Notes under the pieces: model-generated
Database searches by the model: none
What the model was told of the DNA's origin: nothing
What the model saw: only the letters and a program-made list of their open reading frames with translations
DNA from: Heterohyrax brucei
Taxonomy: Eukaryota > Chordata > Mammalia > Hyracoidea > Procaviidae
Assembly: GCA_028571685.1 (NCBI GenBank)
Contig: CM053143.1
Location: forward strand, 5,137,501-5,201,500
Direction of reading: 5' to 3'
Length of the DNA stretch: 64,000 nt
Shown: positions 49,306 to 58,239 of the stretch, in pieces
Position numbering within the stretch: the first letter of the stretch is position 1
How the letters are laid out: every line of letters starts with the position of its first letter
Position numbers and translations under genes: made by a program

Positions 49306-49770
49306 GACCCCAACTATAGGCAACTCTGTGCAAAATACTGCTTTTCTGCCTGCAAAGCGTTCTCCTGCAGGCAGGCACTGGCTCCCAGCCTAGGAATTAG
49401 GTCTCAGTGAGTCTTCTGTATTCAGAATAGCATCCCACACACACCCTCCACTGCTCCCGTACAAACTACAATATGGCAGAAGTGGAGAAAGTGGCCAAAG
49501 GTGCCGAGATACACAGAGTCCACAGCCTCTGTTGCTGGGACCTCAGCCAAAGGCAACACTGCATAAAGTACTGCTTTTCTGCTGGAGAAGCACTCTCCTG
49601 AGGCCAGGCATTGCCTCCCCGGCTAAGAATTAGGTCCACCTGCGGCCTCTGCATCCAAGATGGCACCCTATACAAGCTTGCCGCCACTTCTGTACAAACT
49701 ACAGTATGGCAGATGCAGAAAGAGAAGCCAAAGGTGGTGAGATGCACAGAGTCCTAAATCGGACTCCCAA
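49306..49770 (-). repeat. Two tandem ~233-bp monomers in an L1 5'UTR
   Basis: Within the inverted L1 5'UTR two adjacent units share ACTGCTTTTCTG at 49337 and 49570 and ACAAACTACA at 49461 and 49694, both 233 bp apart. Other shared text includes GGAATTAGGTC versus AGAATTAGGTC and GATACACAGAGTCC versus GATGCACAGAGTCC. This resembles the tandem promoter monomers known in rodent L1s. Diverged equivalents occur in the 5'UTRs of copies B, E and F. Confidence 0.85.
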
Positions 49771-50082
49771 AATTTGGCAATTTCTCCTTCCAATCCCACC
49801 AGCAGTGTATTTGAGACTAGCCTCTAGTCAAGACTCCATTCCGCTACCCAGCTAAGACGAGAAAAACAAATGAAAATGGTGAGCTACTTTTGGTCCATGC
49901 AAGCCTGCACGCACTGAGAGTGGGGTCAGCGAAAGAGAGGAGGTTTTGTGTTCAGTGGTATGAAGTCCAAATTAACAGCACTGTGTCATGTCCTAAGGCT
50001 CATTAGGTGACCAGAAGACTCAATTTAATTATCAATTCAGGTCTTGGCTTCCAGAGGAATTTAGGGAGATGTATGCCTAGTC

Positions 50083-50100
50083 TGCCATCTTGACTCCGCC
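50083..50100 (-). promoter_or_regulatory. L1 5' terminus with YY1-type motif
   Basis: TCTGCCATCTTGACTCCGCCCC on the plus strand is the reverse complement of the L1 start, including AAGATGGC. In this copy the preceding GGGGCGGAGTC is the cleanest in the window and contains a CpG. In other mammalian L1s this motif sets the transcription start. Confidence 0.75.
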
Positions 50101-50292
50101 CCATCTGGGAAAAAATACTTAGCAACAATACATCAGACTGACAACTGATCTCCATAATCTACAAAGTACTGCAAAATATCAACAAGAAAAAGATAAATAA
50201 CCCAATTAAGCAATGGGCAAAGGAGATGGGCAGACACTTCTCTAAAGAAGAGATCCAAGCAGCCAAAAGACACATGAAGAAATGCTCATGAC

Positions 50293-50804
50293 CTGGCAGC
50301 ATGGCCCTTGGCTCCGATGCTGCCCTTGCCTATAAATCATAATGAAGGTCCACTCTTTGGACACACATGGATTGGGCTTGGTGATGCAGAGTGACCATAT
50401 ATTGGATGCACTTTATGAGTCAGATCTGACTCGACCGCACTTGGCTTGGCTTATGGTTCTATGCATCTACAGGATATCATCCTGCTGACCTCTGGCTGGA
50501 GGAAGGCGAGTGGGTGGAAGGAGGGGAAAGGAGACTGTTGGGAGAATGAGACATGTATGGAGCAGAGAGGAATAGTGTGCTGTCCCCGGCAGGGAGAGTA
50601 GTGGAAGTTGCATATAGGTGGGCATGTAAATTTATATGGGAATGTACATTTTCACTCAGTCATAATAAAAAAAATTAAAATTAAAAGAAAAGAACTACAC
50701 AAACTAGTATTTTAATGCCTTTAGTTTTCAAATTGGAATACATTATTACATTTTTGAAACAGAATAAAGGCATTATCCTTGATAAGTTTCCCTCATTAAA
50801 AAAA
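50293..50804 (+). mobile_element. Young L1 3' end with possible 3' transduction
   Basis: A 5'-truncated L1 starts in the 3'UTR (GGCAGCATGGCCCTTGG) and ends TTTCACTCAGTCATAATAAA near 50668, the younger tail type. About 110 bp of non-L1 sequence follows (50694-50796). This contains AATAAA at 50763-50768 and ends in a second A-run at 50797-50803, about 30 nt downstream of AATAAA. Copy E ORF2 then resumes, with a few bases lost from the target. Such an order, L1 end, extra DNA, poly-A signal and second A tail, is that of an L1 3' transduction. Confidence 0.75.
50418..50450 (+). repeat. 33-bp SINE-tail insertion with TTATG TSD
   Basis: The L1 3'UTR text GCACTTTATGGTTCTATGC (seen at 9108, 29980 and 54436 reverse) is split by AGTCAGATCTGACTCGACCG plus CACTTGGCTTGGC. 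TTATG occurs on both sides (50413-50417 and 50451-50455). The insert is the last ~20 bp of the SINE/RTE end with a TTGGCTTGGC tail. It sits in a young L1, so it is relatively recent. Confidence 0.87.
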
Positions 50805-51257
50805 GAAATTCAAATCAAAACTACAATGAGACATCAACTTACTCCCACAAAGTTGGCCATGACCAAAAAACACAAAACAACAAATGCTGGAGAGGCTGTG
50901 GAGAGACTGGAACTTTCCTACACTACTGGTGGGAATACAAAATGGTACAACCTTTTTCGAAAGCCATCTGGTGCTTCCTTAAAAAGCTGGAAATAGATAT
51001 ACCATTTAATCCAGTAATCCCACTACTTGGATGTGGGAACATAAGGTGAATATATCCTACAGAATTAAAGGCAGTCACACAAACAAATACATGTACATAA
51101 ATGTTTATGGGAGCACAATCCACAAATCCAAAAAGATGGCATCAACCCAAATTCTCTACAACAAATCAATGGATAAGCAAACTATGGTATATGTACTCAA
51201 TGCAATGATGAAGAACAATGATGATTTCAGGAGATATCTCATAACCTGGTTTCAACT

Positions 51258-51304
51258 AGCCAGCCAGCCAAGTGCCGTCAAGTCAGATCCAACTCATGGT
51301 GACC
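51258..51304 (-). repeat. 47-bp SINE-tail insertion with CAACT TSD
   Basis: Other copies read GGTTTCAACTGGAAGACATT (for example 1643 and 4533). Here 47 bp beginning AGCCAGCCAGCCAAGTGCCG and ending ATGGTGACC is inserted between two copies of CAACT (51253-51257 and 51305-51309). It is the reverse complement of the final SINE/RTE segment (GAGTTGGATCTGACTTGACG) followed by a GCTGGCTGGCT tail. It is the longest of the mini insertions. Confidence 0.88.
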
Positions 51305-51380
51305 CAACTGGAGGACATTATATTGAGTGAAATCAGTCAGCAGCACAAGGACAAATATTGTAGGAGACCCTTACTCTAAG

Positions 51381-52365
51381 GACTTAAAAACAGACTCACG
51401 TACAGAAAAAAAGACTCTTTCATGGCTACAAGAGAGGGAATGGAGTGAGGGAGAGGGATGTATATGTATATACAGATAACTGATAGCAATTTGGTTGGGT
51501 GGAAACAGTGACAGCACATACCAGAAAGAAGATTGTCTTAACTGGACTTCAACATAAACTGAAAATTCTTGTATTCCTAGCCTAGTATCACAAGTATAGA
51601 GTAGCAGGGGCAGGGTCTGGGGATCATGCTGTCAGGTGATATAGACGTCAGTTGGCATAAATGGCCTATTACTAAAAGAGTCTTCTGCACCCCATATTGG
51701 TGAGTGGTATCTAGGGTCTTAAAAGCTAGCAAGCTGCCATCTGAGGTACACCAAATGGCCCCATCTCAGCTGAATCAGATAATCACCAAGGACAACAAAG
51801 ACATAGAGTGCCCAGAGGACAGAAAGACTCATGTGTATGGATGACTGTCTCAACATGTCATCAGAATAACCAGATTGTGCACAGCCACCACCAATGACGG
51901 CTGTGATGGGGCACACAATATCATGTCCCAGCGGCAACATGAGAAAAAGAGAGGTACATCTCAAGAACTCCAATAAAAGACCACAGTTGATGGTCTGGTG
52001 GTCTGGGACTTGCCCTGGGAGCATGGCCTCTAGACCTGCTGCCGTCTCTGATCATTATTCATTACCGAGGTCAACTCTTCGGACAGGAATGTAATGGACT
52101 TGAGGACATAAGGTGACCATGTGATGTGTCCACTTTATGGTTCTATGTATCTATAGGATGCTGTCCTACTGGCCTTTTGCCGGAAGGCAGAGGGGATGGT
52201 GGGGAAAAGGGGATAGAAGATTGTTAACAGAATATGACATGTATAGAATGGAAAGGAAGAGCATGCTGTCACCAGGCAAGGAGGCCAGAGGGAACTGCAG
52301 ATAGGTGGGCACTCAAATTTAACTTGGATTGTATACTACTTTCCCTCAATCACAATAAGAAAAGA
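51381..52365 (+). other. L1 3'UTR, copy E
   Basis: It contains GGGTCTTAAAAGCTAGCAAG near 51716, GGTGGTCTGGGACTTGCCC near 51998 and a CCCTCAATCACAATAAGAAA end. This is the older tail type. It is followed directly by another 3'UTR fragment. Confidence 0.8.
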
Positions 52366-52367
52366 AA

Positions 52368-52997
52368 AAGCTATCAAGCTTCCATCTGAGATATATCAAA
52401 TTGTTCCAGTCCATTTGGAACAAGTAATGACTGACAATAACAATGATACAAGGAAAAAAGAGCCCAGGAGACAGAATGGGAGACTGCATCAGCATGAGAC
52501 CAGAAGAACCAGATGGTGCCTCTCCACCACCAAAGACAGCTGTGGTAGGGACACAATGTAGAGCCCCTGAGGTAACACGAGAAAAAGAGCTCTGTAGTCT
52601 AAGAAGTCTACTCAAAGACCAGAATTGATGGCTCAATAGCCTGGAGGATGCCCTGGTAACACGGCCCCTAGAACTGCTGCTGTACTTAAACAGAAACCAG
52701 TACTGAGGTCAACTCTTCGCACAAGAATGGACTGGACTCAGGGACACAGTGTGACCATATGGTGTGTGTATTTTATGGTTCCATGTATTTATAGGACACT
52801 GTCCTACTGATCTCTTTATAGAAGAAAGAGAAGAGAGTGGAGAGAAAGAGACAGATGCTTGTTAAGAGGATACTAGAAATATAGAGTGAAAAGGAGTGTG
52901 CTGTTACCAGGTGGGGAGAACAGAAGGAGCTACAGATAGGTGAGCATGCAAAACTGATTTGGATTGTATACTTTCACTTAACCACAATAAAATAGAA
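52368..52997 (+). mobile_element. 5'-truncated L1 (3'UTR only) in the tail of copy E
   Basis: It starts at AAGCTATCAAGCTTCCATCT, inside the conserved 3'UTR block, and repeats the second half of a 3'UTR already present at 51720-52365. It ends TTTCACTTAACCACAATAAAA. Landing in the A-rich tail of a previous L1 is common because the L1 endonuclease prefers TTTT/A targets. Confidence 0.85.
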
Positions 52998-53073
52998 AAA
53001 CTAAAATAATGAGAAAGAAGGAAGATAGGTAGACAAATAAACAGATAATAAATAGCGGGAACTCCCAAGTAAA

Positions 53074-54072
53074 GTAGTGCTTTTGCAGAATCTGTACAGA
53101 CCAAGAGGCAGTTGGTGAAAAATAGGAGAATACTACATGGCTTGAAATAAAAGAAGTGTGTGTCAGAGCATGTCATTTTACCATACTTTTTCAATTTGTA
53201 TGCTGAGCAAATAATCTGGGGAGTTGGATTTTCTGAAGAAAAATGTAGCATTAGAATTGTGGGAAGACTCATTAACAACCTGCAGTATGCAGATTATATA
53301 TCCTAGCTTGCTGAAAGTGAAGAAGACTTGAAGTACCCACTGCTGGAAATCAAAAACCACAGCCTTCCATTGTGCATTTCACTTCAAATAAAGACAATGA
53401 AAATGCTTACAATTGGATGAATAAACAACATCATGATAAATGGCAAAGAAATTGAAGTTGTCGAGGATTTCATTCTTCTTTGATTAACAATCAATGCCTG
53501 AAGAAGCAAAAGTGAAGAAAGCCTATAGCATATTACACCGGGCACATCTGCTACAAAAGACCTCTTTAAAGTGCTAAAAGGCAGAGATGTCCCACATCAA
53601 TGACTAGGGCACACCTAACCTATGCCGTGGTATTTTCAGTCACCTCACATGCGGCAAAAGCTGGACAATGAATCAGGAGGATGGAAGAAGAACCAATACG
53701 CATGAATTATGTTGGTGACAAAGAATATTGGATACACCATGGACTTCCAGAAGAATGAATACATCTATTTAGGAGAAAGTATAGTCAGAAAGCACATTAG
53801 AAACAAGGATGATAAGACTTTATCTTTCTTACCTTGGACATGTATCCAGGAGGGACTAGTCCTTGCAAAAGAATAGTATACTTGGTGGAATAGAGCATTA
53901 GTGAAAAACAGTAAGACCCTCAGTCAGACAGAACGACACAGTGGCTACAGTAGACTCAAAAGTACCTACTAGTGTGAGGATGAGGTAGAATTGGGTAGCA
54001 TTTCTGTTTTCTTTACATAGAGTCACTGAGAGTTGCAGCTCACTGAACAGCACTTAACATCGCAACAACAGA
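53074..54072 (+). mobile_element. RTE/BovB-type LINE, RT domain to 3' end
   Basis: It begins TGCTTTTGCAGAATCTGTAC in the RT domain and passes TTGTATGCTGAGCAAATAAT. The catalytic box is read as QYADY (about 53283-53297), so the second aspartate of YADD is lost. It continues through GTTGTCGAGGATTTCATTC, CTACAAAAGACCTCTTTAAA and AGCTGGACAATGAATCAGG to a 3' end ATAGAGTCACTGAGAGTTGC...CTTAACATCGCAACAACA. That end parallels the SINE 3' end plus a CTAACAACAAC-type tail. Open frames are all broken. Confidence 0.88.
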
Positions 54073-54208
54073 TTAATATTTCAGAATAATAACATAGTAA
54101 GCTTTTTTGGTGTTTCCTATGCTTTCATTTAATCACTGAATGAACCATGCCCTGTATGAATTGAAAAAGTAGTGAGATTACTAAATTCTGTTGTTCATGA
54201 CTTGAAAT

Positions 54209-54569
54209 TTTTTTTATTATAACTGAGTGAAAATGTACATTCCCGTATAAATTTACATGCCCACCTATATGCAGCTTCCACTACTCTCCCTGCCAGGGAC
54301 AGCACACTATTCCTCTCTGCTGCATACATGTCTCATCCTCCCAGCAGTCTCCTTTCCCCTCCTCTCCACCCACTCTCCTTCCTCCAGCCAGAGGTCAGCA
54401 GGATGATGTCCTATAGATGCATAGAACCATAAAGTGCATCCAATATATGGTCACTCTGTGTCACCAAATCCAATCCATTCATGTCCGAAGAGTGGACCTT
54501 CATTATGATTTATGGGAAAGGGCAGCATCAGGGCCAGGGGCCATGCTGAGAACCCCAAAACTGCTGGAA
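54209..54569 (-). mobile_element. 5'-truncated young L1 3' end, minus strand
   Basis: A poly-T start (54209-54216) is followed by ATAACTGAGTGAAAATGTAC, the reverse complement of the younger L1 tail. It continues through GGTCAGCAGGATGATGTCC to CATGCTGAGAACCCCAAAAC. A truncated 3'UTR copy about 360 bp long, with no clear TSD. Confidence 0.87.
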
Positions 54570-54943
54570 TGCATCATTTAATGTTTTAAGACTTCTTAAC
54601 TCAGACTTAATTTGATTTATTCTAAATCAACTTATAGGCCTATTTATTGATGAAAAAGATGACATGAGTTGACAATAAAAAATGGTGCCTCTAATAGCAA
54701 ATTTTGGCTTTGTATAAAAACAATTTAATTTGGAAGTAACAAAGATACCTCAGGACATTAGTCTCAATCTCATCTTTAATTTTAAAATAGTCTAACTGAA
54801 AAAAAATAAGGGTGTGAATTTGGAATTATCTGTCTAGGAGATCATGAATCTGGCATTGTGGAATGACTGGATAGAAAGATGGCAGGAGCCCTTTGCTGTC
54901 TCAGAAAGGGAGATAAAAACCCGTTAGTTTTGGCATGCATCTT
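54570..54943. other. No gene seen; unassigned sequence
   Basis: Nothing recognised between the L1 3' end and the next LTR. Confidence 0.45.
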
Positions 54944-55408
54944 TGTCGTATAGTGTTGCTGTAACAGAAATACAAGTAGATGGCTTTAACAAACAGAAAT
55001 GTATTTTGTCACAGTTAAATACACTAGAAGACCAACTTCAAATCATCGCCTCCAAGGGAAGGCTTTTTCTCTCTGTTAGCATTCTGATTAATCTTTCAAC
55101 AGACTAGGAGCTTCTCTGCACAATGGCCCCATGTCCAAAGGGAGCTCTGCTTATGGTATTGCTTTCTTGGCGATATGAGGTCTTCCTGCGTTTCTGCTAG
55201 ATTCTTTATATTGCAAGAGCTTCCCTCAGACCACAGTCCAGTCTTGTAGACTGAGTCCTGGCTCACTAAGACAGCTGCTGCACATATCCCCTCATTAACA
55301 TCACAGAGGCAGGATTTAAAAGATACAAGGAAATCACACAACACTGAGAATCACGGTGGAGCCAAATTGGTACACATATTTTGACGGGACATAATTCAAT
55401 TCATGACA
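54944..55408 (-). mobile_element. Solo MaLR-type LTR, diverged
   Basis: It starts TGTCGTATAGTGTTGCTGTA and ends CAATTCATGACA. Shared blocks with other LTRs here are AGATGGCTTTAACAAACAG, TATTGCTTTCTTGGCGATAT and CACACAACACTGAGAATCACG. It is closer to the 44625/46169 pair (CCTCATTAACATCACAGAGG) than to the 10794/34883 type. Solo, with no internal part. Confidence 0.75.
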
Positions 55409-55644
55409 GAAAGAGACTTAATGACAGAGAGAAATGGATATCGTATTTAAAAATTCTGTTTTATAATTGGAAACAACGAAAAGACAGCTTTCAAAAACTC
55501 TAAATTATTTTCAAGAAATAGATCCCAATTAAGTTTGTAATTCTGAGAAAGTTATTTAACTGCCCATGACTTCTAAGGAGTAACAGAGTTAAAAGAAAGA
55601 AGTAGAGTACTTTAAGTTTCTGTGTAGATATTTGGACCAAATGA

Positions 55645-56010
55645 TCTCTAAAGCCCTGGGGGTTCCTCTGGGAGCCTGGTCTCTAGAGCTGATGCTGTCC
55701 CGACAGTAAATCGTTACTGAGGTCAACTCCTCAGACTCAGCAACACAGAGTGACCGTGTTATGTATGCACTTTACGGTTCTATGCATCTATAGGATGTTG
55801 TCCTACTGGCCTCTTACTAGAAGGGGGTAGAGAGGGAGGTAAGGAGGGGACAGGAGATTGTTAAGAGGATATGACTTGCACAGAACGGAAAGGAGGAGTG
55901 TGCTGTCACCAGGCAAGGAGAGCAGTAGGAGCTGCACATAGGCGGGCATGCGAATTTAAACTGGATTGTACACTTCCACTTAAACACAATAAATAAGATA
56001 AATAAATAAA
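55645..56010 (+). mobile_element. 5'-truncated L1 3' end, older tail type
   Basis: It starts TCTAAAGCCCTGGGGGTTCC and runs to CTTCCACTTAAACACAATAAA, followed by an AAATA-repeat tail (55984-56012). The text parallels the 3'UTR ends of copies A, B and F. 365 bp. Confidence 0.87.
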
Positions 56011-57974
56011 TGAAAGTTTCTGCTTTATATGAAATCTTTAGTTCTGTGTTGTGTAGGAGGGCTTTTTTAAAAAAAAAAAAATCCATTTTCTGTTTTTGGT
56101 TTTTTTTAGTTCTCATAAAAGTGAATAAAAACAAGCATCAAGTTCTTTTTAAAATTCTGGTTCCCACAAAGTCTCTTGGAAAAGAATTCTCTCAGTTGTG
56201 AATGCTCAATGAATCAACTCTACCCAAGTGCACTGAATTCAAGTGAAAGTTTTGCAGTTGGGCTCTGCGGTTTGGGAAAGAGAAAGCAGAAATTTTACAA
56301 GATTTGACAAATTGTGTGTCTTCACATCTCTGTTCTACCATAAGTTTAAAATCAAACTCTTAAAAGAAATTTTCTCCCTAACATCAAGGCAACAACGTCT
56401 GCATGAGGATCTCCTGCAGGACATTAAAAGAATACCCACCTCAGGGCCATTTTCCTGAGATTTTCGCATTCTCCTGGTAACCACAGTTATGAGAAATGGG
56501 AGCGGAGAACCGGAATGTGTTTTCATTCCAGGCATTTGAGACCTGGAGCGGGACCTTATTTTCTCACAATACTTCAAAACTCCAGAGCTGTGCCTCTCAC
56601 CCTCTGAGACACTCTGCCTATATTAAGCCATTTCTGTTGCCATCATCATACAGCACAGAATAGAATTTCTGTAATAAGGAAATAACTCTGTTCTCTGTTC
56701 ACCTCCTATCCTTGCTGCCTCCCTAACAAACAAATCAGCGATGAAACTATTACAGTAGTATTCCAGAAGAGGAATGCAATGAGGAATGTTTCATTTTAAA
56801 ACAGTAGCTGTTGAAACTATCTCCTTTGACTTAAAAGCATCGTGATGTTGTTTTGCATTCTTTCCAAAGTAATGAGGTTTTTTCTTTTTCTTTTTTTTTC
56901 CTAGTTCAATCTACTAAGTTACATCTTTGATAACAATGTGTTAAAATAACGGATGTGAAAATATGTGAAAGAGTACCTGCCACTAACAAATCAGTTAGCA
57001 AACACGAATTTTATAAAGAATAGCTGCCACTATTAAATTTACTTGTAAAAACAAAAGGTATTATTTAATAAATGTTATAAGCTTTAAACTACCATGCTTC
57101 CCAAATCTAGTTGTAGATCAGAATCATCTGAAGACTTAGGACACAGTATCATATTTTGCTTGATTGAAGTAAATGACCTCTGTTTCTGTCGTCAGGCAAA
57201 GCAAGTCAGCTCTGCTGTTGACGTGGCTCAAAGACCTGCTGGTTGAGGGCTAAGGCTTTACAACATCATGCAAATTTTGCATTATCAAAAGAAACTTTAA
57301 ATAGGACATATTTAGCTGGTAATTTATGAAGTGATATATGATTTATATTGCAACTCTTACCTAAGTACTGTCTTTAAAAACTGTCAGAAATAAAAGCATT
57401 TTTCTAATTTATGACTAAGTACTTGCTTACTTATCATTTTAAGTATAACTATAATAAATTAAGCATAATTGTCTACTCTAATAATTTATTCTAAATATGA
57501 GTGTTTATATAAAAGTCTTATATGAATCATAATAATCTTGTAACATTATTATGAACATCTATACTGAAGTAATTCAATCAAGTATCTGTCTAACCTCTGA
57601 GAAAAAAGCAACTGGTTAAAGAGTAACTCAGTGAGTGATAAAAACGTAGCTAACTTTGAAATATATCTTAACTAATCACTTGTCATCATTAATACTTTCA
57701 CTGAGATAAATTAACATATAGCTGGGGGACAAAGAAAGTGCAATAAAACATTTGCACACTTATAATGTGTTTCTATTTCATAGGATAACCCTGATGATGA
57801 AATGCATCCCTGTGTCATTTTAGAGACAGTAGATGTCAGAGAGCACTCTATATATTGACTGGTTTAAGGCAGTCAGCAGTTATCTCTACTATTACAGCAG
57901 TGTGCTGAGTAGGCCCAATGCCCTTTCAAACTCTCCATATGAGCTGGTTGATGCCTGGGATTCCAGAGGGCTTT
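56011..57974. other. No gene seen; longest unassigned stretch of the right half
   Basis: I see no repeat I can name. 56380-56640 is less AT-rich and has overlapping open frames on both strands (56243-56458 plus, 56335-56577 minus). No motif, splice pair or start context supports a gene. 57000-57800 is strongly AT-rich. Confidence 0.45.
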
Positions 57975-58145
57975 CTCCCTCTCTGGGGTGCCCAAACAGT
58001 TTGTGCTTGCCTACTGATCAAAAGGTTGGCAGTACAAACACACCCAAAAGTACCAGGAAAGAAAAATCTGGTAATATATTTCTGTAATGATTACAGTCAA
58101 GTAACCCTATGGAGCAGTTCTCTGTAACAAAGGGGTGATCATGTG
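57975..58145 (+). mobile_element. AfroSINE (variant with a longer middle segment)
   Basis: TCTGGGGTGCCCAAACAGTT, TGATCAAAAGGTTGGCAGTA and TAATGATTACAGTCAAGTAA, then CCCTATGGAGCAGTTCTCTG, follow the SINE order. The GATTACAG segment marks the subtype with an extra middle block. The usual 3' end after CTGTAACA is lost. Confidence 0.78.
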
Positions 58146-58239
58146 TTGTAACCAATTCAACTGCCAAAGATTTCTTGTTTGGCATTTCTCCTTCAGATCA
58201 GAAATATCTTTCATTGCTTTAAAATACTGCTATTTTGAA

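Larger units (their letters stand above)
48283..50100 (-). mobile_element. 3'-truncated L1 fragment (5'UTR plus ORF1) inserted in reverse
   Basis: On the minus strand this runs from the exact L1 5' end (GGGGCGGAGTCAAGATGGC, ending at 50100) through a ~1.06-kb 5'UTR into ORF1. It stops at the segment CTTGAAGGAGAAGAACTTCC near 48293-48312. ORF2 and 3'UTR are absent and there is no poly-A/poly-T at the 48283 junction. The flanks GTAAAAAATTTTTGG and GGGAAAAAATACTTAG are both versions of one copy E ORF2 site, an imperfect TSD. An intact 5' end with a missing 3' end is the reverse of the usual L1 pattern. Confidence 0.82.
43788..51380 (+). pseudogene. L1 ORF2, copy E, fragmented by nested insertions
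   Basis: It starts at ATG 43788. Endonuclease parts (43788-44624) include a VDHILGHKES stretch and a 25-bp SINE-tail insertion at 44435. After the MaLR provirus, 46665-47771 covers the linker and RT fingers/palm, with the frame 47386-47583 carrying [16 protein letters not shown] and 47608-47760 carrying [13 protein letters not shown]. The sequence holding the FADD box is missing, replaced by a 3'UTR block. 47984-48282, 50101-50292 and 50805-51380 hold the C-terminal parts, including NAGEAVERLELSYTTGG near 50890. Confidence 0.82.
33461..52365 (+). mobile_element. L1 copy E, host of a multilevel nest
   Basis: This L1 can be followed in pieces: 33461-34882, 35398-35731, 42838-44624, 46665-47771, 47984-48282, 50101-50292 and 50805-52365. 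Between the pieces lie a solo LTR, complete L1 copy F, a MaLR provirus, a displaced 3'UTR block, an inverted L1 5' fragment and a young L1 3' end. Joining the pieces restores the order 5'UTR, ORF1, ORF2, 3'UTR, except for missing RT sequence around 47772-47983. The element is inactive. Confidence 0.83.
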
